Positions 17,700 to 24,939 of a stretch of 64,000 bases of DNA are shown here, one piece after another. Each line of letters starts with the position of its first letter. The stretch's first letter is position 1. The translations under genes were made by a program, and so were the position numbers. Source of the DNA: Streptomyces sp. ST2-7A (GTDB taxonomy: Bacteria; Actinomycetota; Actinomycetes; Streptomycetales; Streptomycetaceae); assembly GCF_021390475.1 (NCBI RefSeq), contig NZ_JAJUWS010000004.1:62001-126000 (forward strand), read 5' to 3'. The notes below the pieces were generated by a model. It saw only the letters and a program-made list of their open reading frames with translations. It made no database searches and was not told the origin of the DNA.

Positions 17700-19016
17700 G
17701 TGAGCGGTGCGAGCGTGACGGGGAACACCATCTGGGACGTCATCGTGGTGGGGGCCGGCCCCGCCGGGGCCTCCGCCGCGCGGGCCGTCGCCGAGGCGGG
17801 TCGTCGGGTGCTGTTGTTGGAAAGGGCGGAGCTGCCCCGCTACAAGACCTGCGGTGGCGGCATCATCGGCCCCTCCCGCGACGCCCTGCCCCCCGGCTTC
17901 GAACTGCCACTGCGCGACCGGGTGCACGCCGTCACCTTCTCCCTGGACGGGCGTCTGAACCGCACCCGGCGTTCCCGACGGATGCTCTTCGGGTTGGTGG
18001 ACCGCCCCGAGTTCGACCGGCGGCTCGTCGACTCCGCGGTCCGGGCCGGGGCCCGGCTGCGCACCGGCGCGACCGTCCAGCGGGTGGAGCAGCACGGCCC
18101 CGAGGTCCCCGACCGTCGCACAGTGGCCGTGCGCCTGGCCGGGAGCGGGACGCTCCTGGCCCGGGTCGTGGTCGGGGCGGACGGCAGCGCCGGGCGCACC
18201 GGCGCGCACGTGGGGGTGCGCACGGACCGGGTGGACCTGGGGCTGGAGGCCGAGATCCCGATCCCACCCGGGGTGGCCGCCGACTGGCGCGGACGCGCGC
18301 TGATCGACTGGGGTCCCCTGCCCGGTTCCTACGGCTGGGTTTTCCCCAAAGGGGACCGGCTCACGGTCGGGGTGATATCCGCGCGGGGCGAGGGAGCGGC
18401 CACCCGGCGCTACCTGGAAAAGCTCACCGCCCGTTGCGGTCTGGCCGGTTTCGAACCCGAGATCTCCTCCGGCCACCTCACCCGCTGCCGTACCGACGAC
18501 TCCCCGCTCTCCCGGGGGCGGGTGCTGGTGTGCGGGGACGCGGCGGGGTTGCTCGAGCCGTGGACCCGGGAGGGCATCTCCTTCGCCCTGCGGTCCGGAC
18601 GTCTGGCGGGTGAGGCTGCGGTGCGGATGGCCGTGGCCGGTGACGCCGTGGAGACCCGGCGGCGGGCGATGGAGTACGCCGACGCCATCGCGCGGGGCCC
18701 GGGGGCGGAGATGGGTGTCGGCCGCCGGCTCTACGCCGCCTTCACCCACCGCCCGGCCCTGCTGCACACCGCGCTGCTCGGTTTCCCGCCGGCGTGGTCG
18801 GTCTTCGCGGGTATCGTGCGCGGCTCCACCAACCTGGCCGACCTCACCCGCGACCACGCCTCGGTGCGCCGACTGGTCACCGCGCTGGACCGTCTCGACG
18901 CCCGCCGTGCGGGCGACCCCGCCGGCACGGCGGCTCCCACCGACGAGGGAACGGGAGGGGCGACGGCGGGGGACGGCGACGAGGTGGGGGAGGGGCGCGG
19001 CCTTCCGCGTCGTTGA
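17700..19016 (+). CDS. Geranylgeranyl-reductase-family FAD-dependent oxidoreductase
   Basis: A flavoprotein of 438 residues. The dinucleotide fold VVGAGPAGASAARAVAEAG stands at the start, LPRYKTCGGGI follows as in the geranylgeranyl reductase family, VVGADGSAGRTG is the GD-type second FAD motif, and VLVCGDAAGLLEPWTREGIS is the third. The family reduces isoprenoid double bonds on menaquinone or lipid chains, or acts in other oxidations; the substrate here is open. No isoprenoid gene is near. GTG at 17700 has GGGGAG 12 nt upstream; a second in-frame GTG at 17715 is possible. Confidence 0.85.
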   Translation: MSGASVTGNTIWDVIVVGAGPAGASAARAVAEAGRRVLLLERAELPRYKTCGGGIIGPSRDALPPGFELPLRDRVHAVTFSLDGRLNRTRRSRRMLFGLVDRPEFDRRLVDSAVRAGARLRTGATVQRVEQHGPEVPDRRTVAVRLAGSGTLLARVVVGADGSAGRTGAHVGVRTDRVDLGLEAEIPIPPGVAADWRGRALIDWGPLPGSYGWVFPKGDRLTVGVISARGEGAATRRYLEKLTARCGLAGFEPEISSGHLTRCRTDDSPLSRGRVLVCGDAAGLLEPWTREGISFALRSGRLAGEAAVRMAVAGDAVETRRRAMEYADAIARGPGAEMGVGRRLYAAFTHRPALLHTALLGFPPAWSVFAGIVRGSTNLADLTRDHASVRRLVTALDRLDARRAGDPAGTAAPTDEGTGGATAGDGDEVGEGRGLPRR

Positions 19017-19047
19017 CCCGCCGGGAGGACATCCGAGCGACCGGGTC

Positions 19048-19069
19048 CCCTTCCCGGAACGGGGAAGGG
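19048..19069. terminator. Possible weak terminator
   Basis: CCCTTCCC and its complement around a 6-nt loop, 32 nt after the flavoprotein gene. The gap 19017-19340 otherwise shows no gene. Confidence 0.4.
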
Positions 19070-19309
19070 CGGATCGGGCCCGCACCCCACGGGCGGCACC
19101 CACCGCGTCCGACACCTCCCGCAGTCGCGGCAGCGCCCCGACCCCACCCGGCGGGCCCGTGCCCGGTCGGCCTCCGCGCGGGCATCCGGGCAGTCGAGTC
19201 CGCCGACCACGCCTCCGCGGAGCCGGGGTCGTCGGGGCGGCGTCGGGCGATTCGGCGGGTCCGGGCCGCGGTGGGGCGGGGCGTCGATCCGGTGGGGAAG
19301 GGGTGGGTG

Positions 19310-19342
19310 GACCGGTCCCCCGGGGGGCGACGGGGACCGGTC
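19310..19342. terminator. Bidirectional terminator
   Basis: GACCGGTCCCC (19310-19320) and its exact complement (19332-19342), 11-nt loop. The right arm overlaps the stop codon of the leftward mycothiol-enzyme gene. Confidence 0.7.
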
Positions 19343-20153
19343 AGACACCACCGGTCTCGCGCCACAGTTGGGCGGGGGCGGGGTCCCCGGTGAGCGTCAG
19401 ATGATCGTCGGGGGCGGCCGGACACCCGTCGGAACCGTCGGGGAGGTCCCGGTTCCAGAGCCACAGCAGTAACCGGCCGGCGGGACCGGTGACCAGGCAG
19501 TCGGCCTCCCCGAGGAGGGGAGCGCCGGCCCCCGTGCCGGGTCCGGTCACCCGTGGCGGTTCGGTGGACAGCCGCACGGTCCACTCGGCCCCGGGGACGT
19601 CGGAGGCCCGCAGCCCCAGGGTGACGGGCTTCTCCGAGCGGGCCCGGCTGCGCGCACCGGAGTGGAAACCGGTCAGCACCTCGTCGATGCCGTCGAGGGC
19701 CGCGGCCGTTCCGATCGGGGAGGGCCGTCGGCCGGCGGCGAGTTGGGCGTCGACCCGGTGCACGGTCGTCTCGTGCGCCTGACGGCGCGCCCAGAAGTGC
19801 CGGGCGGAGGGCGAACCGGGCAGGAATGTCCAGCGCTCGGCGGCCGGGTCGAACGCGCGCAGACGCGCCACCAGATCGCGGAGCCCGGCGCGGTACCACT
19901 CGGTCGGTTCCTCGTCCCGGGTCGGTACGGGAACGGTGGACGAGCCCTCCGGCGCGGGGGCGTCCTCCGAGAGCAGCGCGCCGGCCCACCGGTGCACGCG
20001 TCCCTGGTGGCGCACCAACTCCCGCACCCGCCAACCGGGGCAGGTCGGCACCGAGGCGTCCGGGCCGGCCAGTTCGGCCGCCGACAGCAACGCCTCGCCC
20101 TCGTCGGCCAGGATGTCGATCAGGGTGTCCGTGTCCCGCAGCCTGATGTCCAT
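19341..20153 (-). CDS. Maleylpyruvate-isomerase-family (mycothiol-dependent) protein
   Basis: The 270-residue protein has the DinB-like four-helix N-terminal domain of the mycothiol-dependent maleylpyruvate isomerase family: VPTCPGWRVRELVRHQGRVHRWA near residues 37-60 and ARRQAHETTVHRVDAQ near 125, whose histidines and glutamate form the metal site (H, HxxxE/HE, H). The C-terminal half resembles the SCP-2-like partner domain. Family members act on small molecules with mycothiol in actinobacteria; the substrate is unknown. ATG at 20153 gives the family's usual start. Divergent from the ROK regulator gene. Confidence 0.85.
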   Translation of the reverse strand: MDIRLRDTDTLIDILADEGEALLSAAELAGPDASVPTCPGWRVRELVRHQGRVHRWAGALLSEDAPAPEGSSTVPVPTRDEEPTEWYRAGLRDLVARLRAFDPAAERWTFLPGSPSARHFWARRQAHETTVHRVDAQLAAGRRPSPIGTAAALDGIDEVLTGFHSGARSRARSEKPVTLGLRASDVPGAEWTVRLSTEPPRVTGPGTGAGAPLLGEADCLVTGPAGRLLLWLWNRDLPDGSDGCPAAPDDHLTLTGDPAPAQLWRETGGV

Positions 20154-20266
20154 GCCCGGATTCTGCCAGTCGGTCCCCCCGTGCCCAACCCCCGACCGCG
20201 CACCCGGGGTCGGGACGCGGACACCCGCCGTTTTGTTCAGGAGGACCACAAAGCGAGAATGGCCCC

Positions 20267-21502
20267 GTGACCACCTCGCGTACCAAACCGGAGAGAGGGC
20301 GCAACGCCCTCGGACCCGCCCTGGAACTGGTGCACACGGGCCGGGCTCCCACCCGGGCCGTGCTCACCACCGAACTGGGCGTCACCCGGGCCACCGCCGG
20401 CGCCGTCGCCGGCGAACTGCAGACCCTCGGCCTGATCGCCGTCGACGTCCGGCCGGGCGCCGCCGCCGGTTCCCAGGGGCGCCCCTCGCACCGCCTGACC
20501 ATCGCCGACGACGGCCCGGTGGCGCTCGCCGCCCAGATCCACGCCGACGGCTTCCGGGTGGCTCTGGTCGGGTTGGGCGGTCGGATCATCGCCACCGCGC
20601 CGGCCTGCGGCGAGGTGCACCCCGACCCCGCCGTCGCGCTCGAGGAGGCGGTCGCCGCCGGGGCGGCGCTGCTGCGGGCCACCGGTCGGAGTTGCGTGGG
20701 CGCGGGACTGGCCGTGCCCTCGGCCGTCACCGAACCGGACGGCATCGCGCTCAACCCGCTCCACCTGCGCTGGCCCGCGGGTTCGCCGGTCCGGGAGATC
20801 TTCACCCGGTGTTTGGAGGAAGCCGGTGTGCCCGTCGCCGGTTTCTGCGGAAACGACGTCAACCTCGCCGCCCTCGCCGAGCACCGGCACGGGGCCGGAC
20901 GGGGGGCCCGCGACCTGCTGTGCGTGGCCACCGGCCATCGGGGGGTCGGTGGTGCCCTGGTGCTGGACGGCCGACTGCACACCGGCAGCGCCGGTCTGGC
21001 GCTGGAGGTCGGGCACCTCACCGTCGACCCCGCCGGTCGTCCCTGCCACTGTGGCGGCCGGGGTTGTCTGGACGTGGAGACCGACCCGATGGCCCTGCTG
21101 GAGGCGGCGGGCCGGGAGCCGGGCCCCGCGGGTTCGTTGTTGGACCAGGCCTGCGCGCTGGCCCGTTCCGCCGGCCCCGGCGGCGGAGCCGACGAGGCGG
21201 TCCGCGGGGCCACCCGGGCCCTGATCGACCGCCTGGCACGGGGCCTCGCGGGACTGGTGAACATCCTCAACCCCGACCGGATCGTCCTGGGCGGGCTGCA
21301 CCGTGCCCTGCTGGAGGCCGATCCCGGACGGCTGCGGGCCGGAGTCGCCGACCACAGCCTGTGGGGGCGCAGCGGCAGTGTCCCCATCGTCCCCGGCACC
21401 CTCGACCACGGCAGTCTGGTGGGAGCCGCCGAACGGGCGTGGCAGCCCGTGCTCGACGATCCGTCGGCGGTCCTGCGGGTCGGGGTGCCCGCGGGGTCCT
21501 GA
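20267..21502 (+). CDS. ROK-family transcriptional regulator
   Basis: The 411-residue protein has an N-terminal winged helix-turn-helix (residues 12-65, TRAVLTTELGVTRATAGAVAGELQTLGL) and a ROK sugar-kinase-like domain. The zinc motif is intact: GHLTVDPAGRPCHCGGRGCLD (H-x10-CxCxxxxC). NDVNLAALAEH and LVNILNPDRIVLGG are the family's ATP/sugar pocket and helix motifs. It probably senses a sugar and controls uptake or catabolic genes, none of which is adjacent. The GTG start has GAGAAT 6 nt upstream and TTGTTC 16 nt before that, so it may be leaderless; AGGAGG is too far away. Confidence 0.88.
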   Translation: MTTSRTKPERGRNALGPALELVHTGRAPTRAVLTTELGVTRATAGAVAGELQTLGLIAVDVRPGAAAGSQGRPSHRLTIADDGPVALAAQIHADGFRVALVGLGGRIIATAPACGEVHPDPAVALEEAVAAGAALLRATGRSCVGAGLAVPSAVTEPDGIALNPLHLRWPAGSPVREIFTRCLEEAGVPVAGFCGNDVNLAALAEHRHGAGRGARDLLCVATGHRGVGGALVLDGRLHTGSAGLALEVGHLTVDPAGRPCHCGGRGCLDVETDPMALLEAAGREPGPAGSLLDQACALARSAGPGGGADEAVRGATRALIDRLARGLAGLVNILNPDRIVLGGLHRALLEADPGRLRAGVADHSLWGRSGSVPIVPGTLDHGSLVGAAERAWQPVLDDPSAVLRVGVPAGS

Positions 21503-21520
21503 GCCCGGCGGTCGGGCTCA
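21500..21520. terminator. Hairpin built from the stop codons of two convergent genes
   Basis: TGAGCCCG and CGGGCTCA with a 5-nt loop. The first TGA ends the ROK gene; the last TCA is the stop codon of the leftward ATPase gene. The 8-bp stem could terminate both transcripts. Confidence 0.6.
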
Positions 21521-22195
21521 GACCGCCGGTACGGCCGCCTCCTCGCTCCCTCCCCCGCCCGACGCGGGGTCGGGGAGCGGGGCGGGCCCCGGTGGGGACC
21601 CGGCCGGTGCGATCCCGGTTCCCGTGACCCCGGCGACCTCCACGGCGACCTCCGCGGGTGGGTCCCCCGTCGGTTCCACGAGGGGGTTCCCCGGGGAGCC
21701 TGCTCCCGGTTCACCGGTCGACAGCCGCAGGGTGAACCAGACGGCCTTGCCCCGGCCGCCCGGCCTGACCCTGGCCCCCCAGCTCTCGCCGAGAGCCGCC
21801 ACCAGGGCCAGCCCGCGCCCGTTCCCGGCGTCGGGGCCGGCTCGGCGCTCGCGTGGCAGCCCGGGGCCGTGGTCGAACACGATCACCGTCAACCTGTCCC
21901 CGCGCAGGACCAGTTCGATCGTGCAGCGTTTGTCCGGCCCCGCGTGTCGGTGGACGTTGGCCACCAGTTCGGTGGTGCCCAGCAGCACGGTGTCGACGGC
22001 ATCGGGAAGGTCCCACCGGTGCAGTTGGTCCTCCACCAACCGACGCACCCGACCCACCCGGCGGGGCACCACGCGCAACCCCACCGAACATCGTCGGCTT
22101 CGCCGGGATCGGCACCGGCCGGGGTCGGGGTCGGAGGCTGCGGGCGTACCCGGCGTCTCGTGGGGGTCGGTGGAAGGGATCACGGGAGGAATCAC
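21518..22195 (-). CDS. Anti-sigma-factor-like ATP-binding protein (HATPase_c)
   Basis: A protein of 225 residues related to RsbW/SpoIIAB serine kinases, which bind sigma factors or anti-anti-sigma factors. The GHKL motifs are visible: N box [11 protein letters not shown]1 box VFDHGPGLP and G2 box [17 protein letters not shown]. The C-terminal 85 residues are a Pro/Gly-rich tail. Streptomycetes hold dozens of these, most without known partners. GTG at 22195 chosen because AGGAAGAGG stands 6 nt before it. It is divergent from the PLP enzyme gene. Confidence 0.88.
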   Translation of the reverse strand: MIPPVIPSTDPHETPGTPAASDPDPGRCRSRRSRRCSVGLRVVPRRVGRVRRLVEDQLHRWDLPDAVDTVLLGTTELVANVHRHAGPDKRCTIELVLRGDRLTVIVFDHGPGLPRERRAGPDAGNGRGLALVAALGESWGARVRPGGRGKAVWFTLRLSTGEPGAGSPGNPLVEPTGDPPAEVAVEVAGVTGTGIAPAGSPPGPAPLPDPASGGGGSEEAAVPAV

Positions 22196-22317
22196 GACAA
22201 GCCTCTTCCTGCGTCGCTCCGGATGCCGTGCGGGGGCCGGAGGCGCCGGGCCCGGGTGCGCCCGGGCGATGGTGCGCCCCAGGGTGACCCCGGGCACACC
22301 GGGCCGCAAGCCGATGC

Positions 22318-22352
22318 CCCGCCCGCCTCCGGCACCCGGAGGCGGGCGGGGC
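22318..22352. promoter_or_regulatory. 16-bp inverted repeat in a divergent promoter region
   Basis: A perfect 16-bp stem (22318-22333 with 22337-22352) with loop CAC. It looks like a terminator, yet lies between two divergent genes and ends 18 bases before the candidate -10 box of the PLP enzyme. It may be an operator or insulate the promoters. Confidence 0.5.
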
Positions 22353-22370
22353 GACCCCGACCGACCTCCT

Positions 22371-22376
22371 ACACTT
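22371..22376 (+). promoter_or_regulatory. Candidate -10 box for the Cds1-like gene
   Basis: TACACT ends 5 nt before the GTG start at 22382, so the mRNA would begin at the start codon. Confidence 0.45.
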
Positions 22377-22381
22377 CCCGG

Positions 22382-23587
22382 GTGAGCAGCGAGTTCCCCT
22401 CTTCCGTCGATTCCCCCGCCGAGCCGTCACCCGCCCCCGCGGGTCCGGCGTCGCCCCGGCTTCCGGACACCGCCGTTCGGGCGACCCGGGATGTCGATCG
22501 CAGCGACCCCGAACTGCGTCGCTGGGTCCGTGAGGCGATCCGGTTGGTGAAGGCCGACGCCAACCGCAGCGCCGACACCCACCTGCTCTCCTTCCCGCTC
22601 CCCGCCCGGTGGGGCATCGACCTCTACCTCAAGGACGAGTCCACCCATCCCACCGGCAGTCTCAAGCACCGCCTGGCCCGCTCACTGTTCCTCTACGGGC
22701 TGTGCAACGGCTGGATTCGTCCCGATCGACCGGTCATCGAGGCGTCCAGCGGTTCCACGGCGGTTTCCGAGGCGTACTTCGCCCGTCTCGTCGGGGTGCC
22801 GTTCATCGCGGTGGTGCCGAGATCCACCAGCGCCGAGAAGACCCGGCTGATCGAGTTCCACGGCGGCCGTTGCCATCTGGTGGACGACCCCGGTGCGGTG
22901 TACCGGGAGTCGGTCCGTCTGGCGGAGGAGACCGGCGGCCACTACATGGATCAGTTCACCCACGCCGAGCGCGCCACCGATTGGCGCGGCAACAACAACA
23001 TCGCCGAATCGATCTTCGCCCAGATGGCGCTCGAGCGACATCCGGTGCCCGCCTGGGTCGTCGCCACGGCCGGCACCGGCGGTACCTCGGCCACCATCGC
23101 CCGCTACGTGCGCTGGATGCAGTACGACACCGGCGTCTGTGTGGCCGACCCGGAGAACTCCTGCTTCTTCGACGGCTGGGTCTCCGGGGACCCGGACGCC
23201 ACCAGCACCGGGGCCTCCCTGATCGAGGGCATCGGCCGTCCCCGGATGGAACCCAGCTTCGTCCCCGGCGCGGTGGACCGGATGATGAAGGTTCCCGACG
23301 CGGCCTCGGTCGCCGCCGTCCGGGTCCTCGCCGAGGTGACCGGCCGGAGGGCGGGCGGTTCCACCGGCACCGGGTTGTGGGCGGCGCTGCGGATCGTGGC
23401 CGGGATGCGGGCCGCCGGCCGGCAGGGCTCGGTGGTCACCCTGCTGTGCGACCCGGGCGACCGGTACCTGGACCGGTATTACTCCGACGGGTGGACCCTC
23501 GCCCGGGGCCTGCGGATCGAGCCCTACCGTGCCGTGATGCGCGCCTTCCTCGATGGCGGGCCCTGGGAGGAGGGCGGCACGGACTGA
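22382..23587 (+). CDS. PLP-dependent cysteine synthase / cysteine desulfhydrase family (Cds1-like)
   Basis: A fold-type-II PLP enzyme of 401 residues. The PLP lysine is in [11 protein letters not shown] (near residue 85), the substrate loop is [16 protein letters not shown] and the phosphate-binding glycine loop [15 protein letters not shown]. The layout matches the actinobacterial Cds1 group, reported to release sulfide from cysteine, rather than CysK: it has the [24 protein letters not shown] segment. Sulfide release is therefore likely, but cysteine synthesis cannot be excluded. Convergent with the DeoR gene. Confidence 0.85.
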   Translation: MSSEFPSSVDSPAEPSPAPAGPASPRLPDTAVRATRDVDRSDPELRRWVREAIRLVKADANRSADTHLLSFPLPARWGIDLYLKDESTHPTGSLKHRLARSLFLYGLCNGWIRPDRPVIEASSGSTAVSEAYFARLVGVPFIAVVPRSTSAEKTRLIEFHGGRCHLVDDPGAVYRESVRLAEETGGHYMDQFTHAERATDWRGNNNIAESIFAQMALERHPVPAWVVATAGTGGTSATIARYVRWMQYDTGVCVADPENSCFFDGWVSGDPDATSTGASLIEGIGRPRMEPSFVPGAVDRMMKVPDAASVAAVRVLAEVTGRRAGGSTGTGLWAALRIVAGMRAAGRQGSVVTLLCDPGDRYLDRYYSDGWTLARGLRIEPYRAVMRAFLDGGPWEEGGTD

Positions 23588-23635
23588 CCGGCCCGGCTCC
23601 CGGACGAGGTGCCGCGGCCCGGTCCGGGCCCCGAA

Positions 23636-24517
23636 TCAGGGCATCGGCGCGGGTGCGATCACCACCTCCGGGACCCGGTCCTCCAGGATCGCCCGGGCCT
23701 CGTCCGACAACCCGCCGTCGGTCACCAACACGTCCACCTCGTCGAGGGCGGCGAAGGTGCTCAGCCCGGTGGTGCCCCACTTGGTGTGGTCGGCGACGAC
23801 CACCACCCGACGGGCCGAACGGATGAAGTGCCGGTTGGTCTCCGCCTCGGCCAGGTTGGGGGTGGACAGACCGGCCTCCGCCGAGATGCCGTGCACACCC
23901 AGGAACAACAGGTCGAAGTGGAGGGAGCCGATCGCGGAGTCCGCCACCGGACCCACCAGCGCGTCCGAGGGGGTTCGCACCCCACCGGTGAGCACCACCG
24001 TCGTCGAACCGCCCTCGGAGGCCCGGGCCGCCGTGTGGAACACGTCCGCCACCCGCACGGAGTTGGTCACCACGGTCAGGTCCGGGAGATCGACCAGTTC
24101 CCCCGCCACCGCCCAGGTCGTGGTCCCCCCGGAGAGCGCCACGGCGCTGCCGGGGGAGGCCAGGGCCGCCGCGGCCCGCGCGATCCCCTGTTTGGCCGAC
24201 TGCTCCCACCCCGACTTCGCCTCGAACCCCGGTTCGTGCGTGCGCCCCTCGACGACCGGTACCGCCCCGCCGTGGACCTTCTCCAGCGCCCCCTGACGGG
24301 CCAGCGCGTCCAGGTCCCGCCGTACCGTCATGTCGGAGACCTGCAGGAGCCGGGTCAGCTCGCTGACCCGCACCCCGCCCCGCCGGCGGACCTCCTCCAG
24401 AATGAGCGCCCGCCGCTGGCCGGCCAGCAGATTCTGCTGGTCGGCCCCGGGGAGGGTGGTGGTCGTCGGACCACCGCCCCCGGCCGCGCCCCCGACGCCG
24501 CTCGCCGTGTCACCCAC
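23636..24517 (-). CDS. DeoR/GlpR-family transcriptional regulator
   Basis: A repressor of 293 residues with the classical head LAGQRRALILEEVRRRGGVRVSELTRLLQVSDMTVRRDLDAL (helix-turn-helix near residues 45-75) and a sugar-phosphate-sensing domain with ALSGGTTTWAVA, VVTNSVRVADVF, LTGGVRTPSDALVG, LGVHGISAEAGLSTPN and VADHTKWG. Members sense phosphosugars and control neighbouring sugar genes; none is adjacent, so the target is not apparent. GTG at 24517 follows AGGGAGG by 5 nt. Confidence 0.92.
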   Translation of the reverse strand: MGDTASGVGGAAGGGGPTTTTLPGADQQNLLAGQRRALILEEVRRRGGVRVSELTRLLQVSDMTVRRDLDALARQGALEKVHGGAVPVVEGRTHEPGFEAKSGWEQSAKQGIARAAAALASPGSAVALSGGTTTWAVAGELVDLPDLTVVTNSVRVADVFHTAARASEGGSTTVVLTGGVRTPSDALVGPVADSAIGSLHFDLLFLGVHGISAEAGLSTPNLAEAETNRHFIRSARRVVVVADHTKWGTTGLSTFAALDEVDVLVTDGGLSDEARAILEDRVPEVVIAPAPMP

Positions 24518-24939
24518 CGTCGCCTCCCTGTTCCCGAACCCCGCGCAGGCCGGTGACCTCGCGCCCGACCCCGCGTGGTTCCGATCCTCTCGCCCTCCCG
24601 GCCCCGCCGCCCCCGGGGACCCCGCCCCAGGGTCCACCGATCATCCTCCCACGTCCGGCCGCCGATGCCCCGACGTACGCCGTGACCTCCGGCGCCCGGT
24701 GTGCGTTACCGTGACGGGCCGTCGGATCACGCGGTGCGCGGGGGGACACCCGCGCACCGGAGTGGTCCGGGGGCCGACGCGGGGCCGGGACCCGTCGTCG
24801 AACCGCGCCGCGCCCGGAGCGTTCGTCTCCCACCGACCGGGTCCGGCCGACCCCGCGGGAAGTCCAGCCGAGTCCTGGCGGGAGGCACCGGGAGCCGTGG
24901 CGCTTCCGGACACCCGCCGACGGAGGGGAGTCGCGAACG
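24518..24939. promoter_or_regulatory. Divergent control region, no gene
   Basis: Between deoR and the large membrane gene. TACCGT (24707-24712) with TGACCT (24683-24688) 18 nt before it is a weak candidate promoter for the rightward gene. Nothing else recognised. Confidence 0.3.
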
